Source: Curtobacterium sp. ZW137
GTDB taxonomy: Bacteria > Actinomycetota > Actinomycetes > Actinomycetales > Microbacteriaceae
Length of the DNA: 64,000 bases
Reading direction: 5' to 3'
Assembly (NCBI RefSeq): GCF_003762905.1
Contig: NZ_RJKS01000002.1
Coordinates: 728,039 to 792,038 of the forward strand
The position numbers and the translations under genes were made by a program. Each line of letters opens with the position of its first letter. Position 1 is the first letter of the stretch. Below are positions 49,763 to 57,866 of this stretch, in pieces. The notes below the pieces were generated by a model that worked only from the letters and a program-made list of their open reading frames with translations, was not told the origin of the DNA and made no database searches.

Positions 49763-51103
49763 TCACCGGGTGATCCGGGCTCGACCGTCCGCCTCCGGGA
49801 CGTCGGCAGCGCGCAGGGCGTTCCCCCGGACCACGAAACGGTTGTCCGGACTGCCGAACCGCAGCCCGATGCGCACCCGCGGCGACGTCGAGTCGATGCG
49901 GTTGGCCACGATCGAGCCGTCGTTCGCACCGGCGGCCACGTCGATGCCCACGGATTTGCCGGACACCTCGGCGATCCGGTTGCCACGAACCGTGACGGAT
50001 GCGTTCGAGTGCTCGACCCGGATCGCTTCCCCGACGCTCGACGTCACGGTGTTGTCGGCGACGAGCAGCCCGCGGGTGAGCTTCACGAGGATCCCGGCAG
50101 CATCCGGTCCACCCGCGCCCGTGACGGTGTTGCCCGTGACCGACCCGGTCGCCCGGGGGGCCGTCGACCCGACGGTGCTGCCGGCTCCACTGACCACGAT
50201 GCCGGAACCCGCAGGGAGCGCGGCCGTGCGCGTGATGCGGTTCCCGGCGATCACGAGGCCGGTGGGAGCGACGTCGGTCTGCGCCCGGTTCGTCGCCGAC
50301 TTGCTCGGGACTGCCGCGATCCCGACGCGACATCCGGTCACGACGTTGTCCCGGATCTCGACGCCGTCCCCGGCGTGGGTGTCGATGCCTTCCCACGCCG
50401 GCACGCCGCTCACGTGGTTGCGGAGGATGCGGACGCGGGCGGACCGGCGTGTGACGCTCACCACTGCGGTGGCGTCCCGGGTCACCGTGATCCCGTACGA
50501 GTTGACCCGGCCTGCCGGTTGACGGACGTCGGAGATCGCGGTGTCCTGCACGATGGCGTCCTGCACCCCGAGGAGTGCGACGCCCGCGTACCCGACCGCG
50601 GCGATCGAGGTCTTCTCGAGCAGGAACCCCGAGCAGTACTCCACGTGGACGCCGTCGTGGGGCAACTGGCGGAGCCGCCCCCCGGACACCCGGACGTCGC
50701 TGATCGGTGCGGCACGGGTGCCCATCACCGCGATCGCGTGTGCGTCCCCGCCCGTCGAGGCACCGACGCCGTCGATGACCGGGTCGGTGATCCGCGCTCC
50801 CGAAGCGGTGACGAGGATCGCCGTGGCGTCCGCACCCATCCGCAGCGCACCGCTCCCCACGAAACGGATCGTCACGGCGCGACGGACCACGAGGCTCTTG
50901 GTCCGGGCTTGCGGGGTGCTGATCGTGAGCACGCCACCGGCTGGCAGGGTGTCGAGCCGACGTTGGAGCGCATCGACGCCCGGCTCCTCACCATCGGCAA
51001 CGAGCGGGACGAACCCACCGACGAGCGAGGCGGCCCCGACCACGGCCACCACCCCGGCACCGATGAGCAACTGCCTGCGGAGCAAGCGATGTCGAGCATC
51101 CAT
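49763..51103 (-). CDS. Right-handed parallel beta-helix protein 1, Tat-type signal
   Basis: 446 residues. The N-terminus HRLLRRQLLIGAGVVAVVGAA has a twin-Arg and hydrophobic stretch that suits Tat export. The rest is built of short beta-helix coils with repeated GN/DN turns (RILRNHVSG, EIRDNVVTG, VIAGNRITR, LVADNTVTS, TVRGNRIAE), as in pectate-lyase-like and alginate epimerase-like proteins. It is paralogous to the gene at 59284, sharing PAWEGIDTHAGDGVEI-like and CRVGIAAVPSK segments. Probably a lyase, hydrolase or modifier of the surface polysaccharide. ATG 51103 has GGGAG 6 bases up; it converges with the M60 gene 6 bp away. Confidence 0.83.
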   Translation of the reverse strand: MDARHRLLRRQLLIGAGVVAVVGAASLVGGFVPLVADGEEPGVDALQRRLDTLPAGGVLTISTPQARTKSLVVRRAVTIRFVGSGALRMGADATAILVTASGARITDPVIDGVGASTGGDAHAIAVMGTRAAPISDVRVSGGRLRQLPHDGVHVEYCSGFLLEKTSIAAVGYAGVALLGVQDAIVQDTAISDVRQPAGRVNSYGITVTRDATAVVSVTRRSARVRILRNHVSGVPAWEGIDTHAGDGVEIRDNVVTGCRVGIAAVPSKSATNRAQTDVAPTGLVIAGNRITRTAALPAGSGIVVSGAGSTVGSTAPRATGSVTGNTVTGAGGPDAAGILVKLTRGLLVADNTVTSSVGEAIRVEHSNASVTVRGNRIAEVSGKSVGIDVAAGANDGSIVANRIDSTSPRVRIGLRFGSPDNRFVVRGNALRAADVPEADGRARITR

Positions 51104-51120
51104 CTCGGTCTCCCTCTCTG

Positions 51121-51139
51121 GAATCTCAGAATACCGCTC
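51121..51139 (-). promoter_or_regulatory. Candidate shared surface-regulon motif (beta-helix 1)
   Basis: On the minus strand GAGCGGTATTCTGAGATTC lies 17 bases before the start. It agrees with the motif at 45134 at 13 of 19 positions (core TnCTGAnATTC). Confidence 0.45.
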
Positions 51140-51206
51140 ATCACCATGGCGATATTCGCTGAATAATGCGAGGAGAAATGTTGAATGCAAATCCTCGCGA
51201 CTCGGC

Positions 51207-51225
51207 GTGTGAATGTGATATGTTC
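51207..51225 (+). promoter_or_regulatory. Candidate shared surface-regulon motif (Ig-like protein)
   Basis: GTGTGAATGTGATATGTTC lies 35 bases before the start at 51261. It matches the motif at 62030 at both ends (TGTGA and ATGTTC, 11 of 19) but lacks the CTGA centre, so it is the weakest member. Confidence 0.3.
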
Positions 51226-51260
51226 CCTGCGCATTCATCCTTGACGAAGAGAGAGCACCA

Positions 51261-53183
51261 ATGCAGAAGTCCCAATCGTCCCCGCGCGCACCGCTCGCTC
51301 TCGGCATCGGGGCGGTGGTGATCGCGACCGTTGCGAGCAGTCTCACCGCCGGTGCCGCCTGGGCGGGCGAGTCCCGCGCAGCCGATGCGCAACAGGTCGG
51401 CCCGCTGGTCACCGAGACGTCGTCGTTCGCCGACAGCCCGGCGTTCAGCGCCCCCTCCGCCGGCACCGTCGGCGGAGCGGTCGCCGCGAACCGTGCCAGG
51501 ACCCTGGCGGAAGCGCGGGCAGCGGCCACACGCTGGTTCATCCCGGCGCCCGGGTCCACGACCAACGTCCGGCCGGTCTCGGCTCCGGGCCTGTGCCTGA
51601 CGGCTGGCTCGACGACGATCGAGAACTCGTCGCCGGTGACGCTCCAGAACTGCGTCGCCGGCGCCCCCGCCCAGCAGTTCACGCTCGCCGCCAACACCGG
51701 GTCGAACAACCCGATCGGCACCGGTCTGCAGTCGACGTACAACGGTGGCTTCCTCGGTCTGTACAACACCGACAGCGTCATGCGCCTGCAGTCCCAGACG
51801 GTCGCCGACCGGATCCCCACGCTCGACGACTTCGTCGGGGCGTTCAGCGCCGACCTCGACCGCGTGGACGTCCTCACCAGGACGGCGTACATCTCCGGCT
51901 CGGGCACCCCCGACGCCACGATCCTCGTGAACGGCGGGTCGCCGGTGACGGTCGCGAAGGACGGCAGCTGGTCGACGTCGGTCCGCGGACTCGACCTCGG
52001 GAAGAACACGATCCAGGTGGAGCAGTACGAGGGCTCCGTCAAGACCGGCGACGTGGTGCTCGACGCCGACCTGGTCGCCGACGCGCTCACCTTCGACGCG
52101 ACGTTCTCGGGGAACCGCGATGCCCCGGTGATCGCCTCCGGCAAGGCGCACCCCGGCGCCGAGGTCTCGCTCTTCGACGCGTCCGGCAAGCAGATCGGCA
52201 GCACAGTGACGGCGAACCCGATCACCGGCGCGTGGACGACGACCATCCCTGCGCCCAACCGGGGCGGCGGGTACGCGGTCACGGCGGCGCAGTTCATGGA
52301 CGGCGTCCGCGACTCGGCGCACGACCGTACGCGGTCCGTCGAGTACGGTGCCGCCGTCACCGTCACGACGCCCGCTGACGGGTCCTCGCACGCCGGTGGT
52401 CCGCTCAGGATGACGGGCGCCGGTGAACCCGGTTCCGCGATCGAGGTCCGCGACGTCACGAACGGCGGGAACTCCTTGGTCGGCACGAGCAAGGACGGCG
52501 TCCTGCCGAACAAGAACTGGTCGCTCGACACCACGGACCTCGACCGTGCGGAGCACGTGCTCCGTGTGGTCCAGAAGTCCAAGGGTGCGAACACGACCGT
52601 GGCCGAGGTGACGATCAACCCCGGCGAGACCGGCGGACTCGCGCCGGTGACCCTGGTCGCACCGACCACCGTGACACCGGGCGTCGTGAACACCTTCCGC
52701 GGCACGGCCGAACCGGACGCCACCTACGAGGTGGTGAACGTCTCGGGCACCCCGATCGTCGATGGTCCACTCAGGGTCGCCAGCGATGGCACGTGGACGT
52801 TCGACCGCACGATCAGCTGGGATGCGAAGCAGTTCCAGTTCCGGATCGTCCAGACGAAGGGCGACCAGACCGATCGGTCAGAGCTGTTCGTCATCGCTGC
52901 GAACGCCGGATTCGCCCCGGTGACGGTCACCAACAAGACGGTCCTGCCCGGTGAGCTGAACACCTTCACCGGGACCGGCCCCGCGGACGCCGAGTACGAG
53001 GTCCTCAACGCCTCGGGCAGCCCACTCCTGCCGGGCAAGCGCGACATCGACAGCAACGGCAAGTGGTCGTTCGATCGTGACGTGTCGAAGGGCCAGCTCG
53101 GCTTCAGCTTCAAGTTCCGCATCACGGTCGACGGCTCGTCCTACACGACGAAGCTCTTCACCCTGCCCGCGAACACCCGCTGA
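51261..53183 (+). CDS. Secreted protein with lectin-like segment and Ig-like repeats
   Basis: 640 residues. A signal peptide (about 1-36, cut near AWAGES) precedes a segment PGLCLTAGSTTIENSSPVTLQNCVAGAPAQQFTL (about 112-146) that resembles ricin-type beta-trefoil lectin repeats. Then about five Ig-like beta modules of 80-90 residues follow, with ISGSGTPDATILVNGGSPVTV, APVIASGKAHPGAEVSLF, and two closely similar final modules (TPGVVNTFRGTAEPDATYEVVN and LPGELNTFTGTGPADAEYEVLN). No sorting signal or C-terminal helix, so it is released or bound by its lectin part. It could bind the polysaccharide made by the neighbouring genes. It precedes them on the same strand. Confidence 0.82.
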   Translation: MQKSQSSPRAPLALGIGAVVIATVASSLTAGAAWAGESRAADAQQVGPLVTETSSFADSPAFSAPSAGTVGGAVAANRARTLAEARAAATRWFIPAPGSTTNVRPVSAPGLCLTAGSTTIENSSPVTLQNCVAGAPAQQFTLAANTGSNNPIGTGLQSTYNGGFLGLYNTDSVMRLQSQTVADRIPTLDDFVGAFSADLDRVDVLTRTAYISGSGTPDATILVNGGSPVTVAKDGSWSTSVRGLDLGKNTIQVEQYEGSVKTGDVVLDADLVADALTFDATFSGNRDAPVIASGKAHPGAEVSLFDASGKQIGSTVTANPITGAWTTTIPAPNRGGGYAVTAAQFMDGVRDSAHDRTRSVEYGAAVTVTTPADGSSHAGGPLRMTGAGEPGSAIEVRDVTNGGNSLVGTSKDGVLPNKNWSLDTTDLDRAEHVLRVVQKSKGANTTVAEVTINPGETGGLAPVTLVAPTTVTPGVVNTFRGTAEPDATYEVVNVSGTPIVDGPLRVASDGTWTFDRTISWDAKQFQFRIVQTKGDQTDRSELFVIAANAGFAPVTVTNKTVLPGELNTFTGTGPADAEYEVLNASGSPLLPGKRDIDSNGKWSFDRDVSKGQLGFSFKFRITVDGSSYTTKLFTLPANTR

Positions 53184-53199
53184 TCCCACCACCCACCCC

Positions 53200-53228
53200 G
53201 GGGCCGCCGTCCGACCGACGGCGGCCCC
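53200..53228. terminator. GC-rich hairpin terminator
   Basis: GGGGCCGCCGTC (53200-53211) pairs perfectly with 53217-53228 over 12 bp around CGACC, 17 bp after the stop of the Ig-like gene. It separates that gene from the polysaccharide operon downstream. Confidence 0.8.
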
Positions 53229-53249
53229 GTCCCACGCTCGGAGCACCTC

Positions 53250-53452
53250 ATGACCCTTCTCCTCCGGCGGCGGCTCGCCACCGCGGCCCTCACCGCGCTC
53301 GTCTCCATCACGGCCCTCGCGCCCCCGGGTTCGGTGTCGACGTCAAGGACGTCACCACCACCAGCGGGTACTGCGTCCCGTGGCCGTCGACCTGGCGTGA
53401 GGGGCAGACCGTGACGGTCAAGTCCCAACTCCTGACGATCCCCGTCGGCTGA
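53250..53452 (+). pseudogene. Small secreted protein, frameshifted near 53325
   Basis: ATG 53250 begins a signal-peptide-like stretch (MTLLLRRRLATAALTALVSI). At the CCCCCGGG run (53322-53329) the frame breaks: the same frame then gives an unlikely Ser/Pro/Arg tail, while the frame ending at 53452 reads GFGVDVKDVTTTSGYCVPWP and STWREGQTVTVKSQLLTIPVG, which looks like real protein. One base added in the run would give a 67-residue secreted protein. No known family. It sits 10 bp before the Wzz/BY-kinase gene and may be the first gene of that operon. Confidence 0.55.
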
Positions 53453-53462
53453 GGAACGGGAC

Positions 53463-54833
53463 ATGTTCGTCGTCACCGTCGCCCGCGCCGTGCTCGCCGG
53501 CTGGTGGATCGTCATGGCGACCACTGCGCTGGGAGCAGGCGCCGCACTGCTGGTCACGAACGCGACGACCCCGGTCTACCGGGCGAGCACTTCGTTCTAC
53601 GTCTCCGTGACCGGTCAGGACGCCCTGTCCGCCGGCGAGATCGCCCAGGGATCGACGGCGGCGCAGCAGAAGATCACGTCGTACATCGCCCTCGTTTCCT
53701 CACCCCGCGTGCTCCGTCCGGTCGTGGAGCGGCTCGGGCTCCACACCACGGTCGCCGACCTGGGCAGCCGGGTGTCCGCGACGACCCGCACCGGGACCGT
53801 GATCATCGTCATCACCGCCAGCGATCCCGACGCCCGCGCCGCGAAGACCCTCGCATCCGCGGTGGGCTCGTCCCTGGCCGAGGTCGTCTCGGACATCGAG
53901 CCAGCGGCCGCGAGCGGTGTGGCCTCCGTCACGCTCGAGCCCGTCATGCCCGCGACGGTGCCGACCACGCCGTCGTCGCCACGGCCCGCCGCCGATCTCG
54001 CACTCGGGATCGGCGCCGGCCTGGCCGCCGGCGTCCTCCTCGCGCTCGTCCGCGCCGCGGTCGACACGCGGGTCCGGACCGCCGAGGACCTCGACGTCGA
54101 CGTCCCCGTGGTCGGTGACGTCGCCTTCGACCCGGACGTGGAGCGCCGCCCGCTCATCGTCCGCGACGACGGCTCCAGCGCGAGATCGGAGGCCTTCCGC
54201 AGCCTCCGGACGAACATCCAGTTCCTCCGGTCCGGCGGCGCTCCGACGATCGCCGTCACGAGCGCCCGCCAGGCCGAGGGCAAGACCACCACCGTCGCGA
54301 ACCTCGGGATCGCGATGAGCACCGGCGGGCTCCGGACCGTCATCGTCGACGCGGACCTCCGTCGGCCCGCGATGGCGCAGACGATGGGACTCGAGGGAGC
54401 GGCCGGGCTCACCGACGTGCTGGTCGCCCGGGCGGAACTCGAGGACGTCCTGCAGCCGTGGGGCGACGATGGCCTGCACGTCCTGCCGGCTGGGACTGTC
54501 CCACCGAACCCGAGCGAGCTCATCGGCTCGGAGGCGATGGAGCGCGTGATCGCCGAGCTGGCGAGGCGGTTCGACGTCGTGCTCGTCGACACCCCGCCGG
54601 TCCTGGCGGTCACGGACGCCGCGCTGATGAGCACCCTCGTCTCGACGACCCTCATCGTCGTCGCGGCCAACCAGGGGCGCCGCTCCGACGCGCGCGCGGT
54701 CGTGGAGGCACTCGCTCGCGTCGGCGAGCACGCCGACGGGATCGTCCTGACCAAGACCCGGCATGCCATCTCGCGGCGGTCGTACTACCGCTCGGAGTAC
54801 GGCGCGCGGCGCACGACGGAGCCGGCGCGGTGA
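53463..54833 (+). CDS. Wzz/BY-kinase: polysaccharide chain-length regulator fused to tyrosine kinase
   Basis: 456 residues. Residues 1-200 are a Wzz-type domain with two membrane helices (about 12-32 and 178-198) around an outer loop. The cytoplasmic BY-kinase follows: SEAFRSLRTNIQFL, Walker A SARQAEGKTTTVANLG, Walker A' TVIVDADLRRPAM, PAGTVPPNPSELI and Walker B VVLVDTPPVL. The C-terminal tail RRSYYRSEYGARR carries three Tyr, a short autophosphorylation cluster. It regulates length and export of the surface polysaccharide. Its stop overlaps the next gene by 4 bp. A cognate phosphatase is not seen. Confidence 0.9.
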   Translation: MFVVTVARAVLAGWWIVMATTALGAGAALLVTNATTPVYRASTSFYVSVTGQDALSAGEIAQGSTAAQQKITSYIALVSSPRVLRPVVERLGLHTTVADLGSRVSATTRTGTVIIVITASDPDARAAKTLASAVGSSLAEVVSDIEPAAASGVASVTLEPVMPATVPTTPSSPRPAADLALGIGAGLAAGVLLALVRAAVDTRVRTAEDLDVDVPVVGDVAFDPDVERRPLIVRDDGSSARSEAFRSLRTNIQFLRSGGAPTIAVTSARQAEGKTTTVANLGIAMSTGGLRTVIVDADLRRPAMAQTMGLEGAAGLTDVLVARAELEDVLQPWGDDGLHVLPAGTVPPNPSELIGSEAMERVIAELARRFDVVLVDTPPVLAVTDAALMSTLVSTTLIVVAANQGRRSDARAVVEALARVGEHADGIVLTKTRHAISRRSYYRSEYGARRTTEPAR

Positions 54834-55438
54834 AGCGCGCCCTCGACGCACTCGGCGCCGGCACCCTCCTCGTGCTGCTCGCCCCGGTCCTCGCCGCACT
54901 CGCTGCCCTCGTCGCGATCCGGCTGGGCCGCCCGGTGCTGTTCCGGCAACAGCGGCCGGGCCTCGGCGGCGTACCGTTCACGATCCTCAAGTTCCGCACC
55001 ATGCGCGAGGTCGACCGGGCAGCCGGACGGATCTCCGACGCCGATCGACTGACCCCCTTCGGCGAGCGCCTCCGGTCGACGAGTCTCGACGAGCTGCCGA
55101 GCCTCTGGAACATCCTGCGCGGCGAGATGAGCTTCGTCGGACCGAGACCCAGCCTGTGCCGGTACCTCGACCTCTACACCGCCGAAGAAGCACGACGGCA
55201 CGATGTCCGGCCGGGTCTCACCGGCCTGGCACAGGTCCGGGGCCGCAACGCCCTCCCCTGGCCGGACCGCCTCCGCTCGGACGTGGAGTACGTCGACACG
55301 GCCACGCTCGCCCTCGACGCCCGGATCCTGGCGCGCACCGTGGTCGTCGTCGCCAGACGCGAGGGCATCACCACCCCCGGCCACGTCACCTCCGACCGGT
55401 TCACCGGATCGGCGAACAGCGCGAGGAGCACGCCGTGA
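54830..55438 (+). CDS. Monotopic phosphoglycosyl transferase (PglC/WcaJ core)
   Basis: 202 residues: one re-entrant membrane helix (LDALGAGTLLVLLAPVLAALAALVAI) and the catalytic sugar transferase core with GRPVLFRQQRPGLGG, ILKFRTM, RSTSLDELPSLWNIL, MSFVGPRPSL and GLTGLAQVRGRN. It transfers a sugar 1-phosphate to undecaprenyl phosphate, the first step in repeat-unit assembly. It is a second initiating enzyme beside the large one at 35915. GTG 54830 overlaps the Wzz/BY-kinase stop, and the next gene overlaps its stop, so it is coupled on both sides. Confidence 0.9.
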   Translation: MKRALDALGAGTLLVLLAPVLAALAALVAIRLGRPVLFRQQRPGLGGVPFTILKFRTMREVDRAAGRISDADRLTPFGERLRSTSLDELPSLWNILRGEMSFVGPRPSLCRYLDLYTAEEARRHDVRPGLTGLAQVRGRNALPWPDRLRSDVEYVDTATLALDARILARTVVVVARREGITTPGHVTSDRFTGSANSARSTP

Positions 55439-55458
55439 AGCACCAGGAGCACCCCGTG
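55423..55458 (+). promoter_or_regulatory. Tandem duplicated ribosome binding site and GTG start
   Basis: AGGAGCACGCCGTGAAG ends with a GTG at 55435, and AGGAGCACCCCGTGAAG with a GTG at 55456. The two copies differ in one base, lie 21 bp apart and keep the same frame. Either could start the GT4 gene. Confidence 0.7.
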
Positions 55459-56745
55459 AAGACCGTCTGGATCGTGAACCACTACGCCCACCACCGTGAG
55501 CGGGACGGGCGGGCGACGCGGCACCAGCACCTCGCCGCGGGGCTCCCGGACTCCGGCTGGCACGCTGTCGTGATCGCGGCCGGCACCGACCACCCGACGG
55601 GCCGGGCGCACCTCCGCGGCGTCCGGCTGCGCGAACGGTGGGCAGGCGACGACCACGAGTTCTGCTGGCTCCGCGGGGTCGACCACCGCGGACACGGCAT
55701 CCGACGGACGCTGCGACGGCTCGCGGACATCGGGCTCTTCACCGCCCTCCTGCTCGTGCCCGGGATGCTCCGCGGGCTCCCCCACCCCGACGTCGTCGTC
55801 GGCGGTTCCTTCCACCCGCTCGCCGCATGGGCCGCCTCGGTGCTCGCGCGACGGCACCACGTCCCGTTCGTGTTCGAGCCGCGCGACCTCTGGCCGGAAT
55901 CCGCGGTCGCGCTCACCCGGATGTCCGAGCGGCATCCGGTGGTCCGCGTCCTCCGCCTGATCGAGCGCACCACGATCGCACGGGCCGTGCACGTCGTCTC
56001 CCCGCTCGACGGTGTCGGGCGGTACTACGCAGATCGTGGGCAGCCCCGGCCGTTCACGTGGGTGCCGAACGGGGTCGACCCCGACGAGCCCACGCAGCCC
56101 GGTCCGCAACCGCGCCGACCGAACCAAGACCAAGACCAAGACCAAGACCAGGCGCCGTTCACCGTCGCCTACATCGGCTCGATGGGCACCGCGAACGCCC
56201 TCGAGACCGTCATCGACGGCTTCGCCGCCGCCCACCGCCGGAACCCCACCGACGGACCGCAACTGACCCTGCGCATGGTCGGGGACGGGCCGGACCGCGA
56301 CGCTCTCCGACAGCGCGTGTCGCGCCTCCCGGCCGGTGCCCGCGTGATCTGGGACGGACGCGTGTCACAGGACGAAGCCCGCGACATCGGACGCAGCGCA
56401 GGCTGCCTCGTGGTCGCCGTCCACGACCTGCCGCTCTACCGTCACGGCGTCTCGCTGAACAAGCAGTACGAGTACATGCTCACGGGCCGGCCGCTGCTGG
56501 TCGCCAGTCCGGTGGTCCTCGCGCCGGTGGCAGCAGCGCGGTGCGGCGTGCACGTCGCGCCCGACGCACCCGACGCGCTCGCGGACGGCATCCTCGCGCT
56601 CGCCCGCATGCCCGAGCACGAGCGTGCCGCGATGGGCGCACGCGGCCGCGAGCACGTGCTGCGGGAACACGACTACCGGGCGCTGGCCCGGCGGTACGGA
56701 GCAGCGCTGGACGCCGCGTGGTCAGCAGGACGGAGCCGCGCGTGA
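55435..56745 (+). CDS. Glycosyltransferase family 4 (first)
   Basis: 436 residues from GTG 55435, which overlaps the upstream stop in a GTGA; from GTG 55456, 429 residues beginning with the family-like VKTVWIVNHYAHH. GT-B fold: N-terminal Rossmann domain with VFEPRDLWPESAV and HVVSPLDGVGRYY, WVPNGVDPDE hinge, then C-terminal FTVAYIGSMGTANALE and LNKQYEYMLTGRPLLVAS. It resembles WbuB-type N-acetylaminosugar transferases. A hexanucleotide repeat at 56124 inserts a (Gln-Asp)n linker between the two domains. It adds one sugar to the lipid-linked repeat unit. Confidence 0.87.
   Translation: MKHQEHPVKTVWIVNHYAHHRERDGRATRHQHLAAGLPDSGWHAVVIAAGTDHPTGRAHLRGVRLRERWAGDDHEFCWLRGVDHRGHGIRRTLRRLADIGLFTALLLVPGMLRGLPHPDVVVGGSFHPLAAWAASVLARRHHVPFVFEPRDLWPESAVALTRMSERHPVVRVLRLIERTTIARAVHVVSPLDGVGRYYADRGQPRPFTWVPNGVDPDEPTQPGPQPRRPNQDQDQDQDQAPFTVAYIGSMGTANALETVIDGFAAAHRRNPTDGPQLTLRMVGDGPDRDALRQRVSRLPAGARVIWDGRVSQDEARDIGRSAGCLVVAVHDLPLYRHGVSLNKQYEYMLTGRPLLVASPVVLAPVAAARCGVHVAPDAPDALADGILALARMPEHERAAMGARGREHVLREHDYRALARRYGAALDAAWSAGRSRA
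56124..56150 (+). repeat. CCAAGA hexanucleotide microsatellite in GT4 gene
   Basis: About 4.5 tandem copies of CCAAGA encode NQDQDQDQDQ in the interdomain linker. Gain or loss of whole units would keep the reading frame and only change linker length. It is the only perfect short tandem repeat noticed inside a gene here. Confidence 0.85.
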
Positions 56746-57866
56746 TCCCGGACATCGTCCACGTGTCGAGTGCGCACCCGTGGGTCGACAACCGGGTGCA
56801 CCTGCGCGAGGCGGCCTCCGCGGCCGAGGCCGGGTTCCGCGTGCGCCTGATCGCGGTGGACTCCGACCTCGGCGCACCACCGACAGGGGTGGACGTGGTC
56901 CGGATCCCGCGTCGGCGACGGCTCCGCCGGATGACCGTCTCCACGACCCAGGCGCTCGTCCTCGCGCTGCGTTCGCGGGCCCGCGTCGTCCACCTCCACG
57001 ACCCGGAGCTCATCTGGACCATCCCCGTCCTGCGCGTCGCCGGGCGGCGGGTGGTCTACGACGCGCACGAGGACCTCCCGGACCAGGTCTGGGGCAAGGA
57101 CTACCTGTCGCACCGCCAGCGCGGGGTGTTCGCGATGCTCTCCCTCCTGCTGCTGCGGGTCGCCGGGACCGCGGACCGCATCGTGACCGCGACCGCCTGG
57201 ACCGGCCGGCGGTTCCCGGCGACCCGCCGGATCGCGATCCACAACTTCCCGACGGCGCGTGCCGAGGACGACGGACAGGTCGGCCTGGAGGCTCGCCCCA
57301 CCCTGGTCGCGCACGTCGGGCTCCTGAGTCGTGACCGTGGGATCGACGTGGTCGCGTCGGTCGCCGACGACCCGTCGTTCCCGCCGACGTGGCGGATCGA
57401 GCTGGTCGGTTCGATCGACGCCGCCACCGACCGCACACGACTCGACGCCGCGGCACGAACAGGACGGGTGCACCACGGCGGCGCGGTCGGACCGACGGCG
57501 GCCCGGGACCTCCTCCTGTCGGCGCGGATCGGACTCGTGCCGTTCCGGCGGACGCTGGTGACGGACCAGATCTTCCCGACGAAGCTGTTCGAGTACCTCG
57601 CCGCGGGCCTCGCGGTGATCGCGACCGACGTGCCGCTGTGGCGGCACCTGCTCGACGGCGTGGAGTGCGTCACCTTCGTGCCGGGCGACGATCCGGGCGC
57701 GATCGCGCGGGCGATCCGGCGCTACGCGGACGACCCGGAGCTCCTCCGGCGGCACGGTGCGTCGGCGCGGACCGCGGCCCAGCGGTTCCGGTGGGAGCCG
57801 GAGGCCGAACGGCTCGTCGCGATGTACGACGAGCTCCTGCCCGGTGTCCGCGACGGGCGCCGGTGA
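56742..57866 (+). CDS. Glycosyltransferase family 4 (second)
   Basis: 374 residues, GT-B fold. The N-terminus IPDIVHVSSAHPWVDNRVHLREAASAAEAGF is followed by VVHLHDPELIWTIP and VVYDAHEDLPDQVWGKDYL; the C-terminal half has HVGLLSRDRGIDVV and IFPTKLFEYLAAGLAVIATDVP. It is clearly paralogous to the GT4 at 62054, which shares all these segments. GTG 56742 overlaps the upstream stop in a GTGA. Donor and acceptor sugars unknown. Coupled with the Wzy-like gene downstream through another GTGA. Confidence 0.87.
   Translation: MIPDIVHVSSAHPWVDNRVHLREAASAAEAGFRVRLIAVDSDLGAPPTGVDVVRIPRRRRLRRMTVSTTQALVLALRSRARVVHLHDPELIWTIPVLRVAGRRVVYDAHEDLPDQVWGKDYLSHRQRGVFAMLSLLLLRVAGTADRIVTATAWTGRRFPATRRIAIHNFPTARAEDDGQVGLEARPTLVAHVGLLSRDRGIDVVASVADDPSFPPTWRIELVGSIDAATDRTRLDAAARTGRVHHGGAVGPTAARDLLLSARIGLVPFRRTLVTDQIFPTKLFEYLAAGLAVIATDVPLWRHLLDGVECVTFVPGDDPGAIARAIRRYADDPELLRRHGASARTAAQRFRWEPEAERLVAMYDELLPGVRDGRR

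Noticed and set aside
54458..54829. Longer start for the small phosphoglycosyl transferase and for the following GT genes.
   Set aside because: The extensions lie in another frame of the upstream gene; GTG starts at 54830, 55435, 56742 and 57863 overlap the previous stops by exactly 4 bp and give proper family N-termini.
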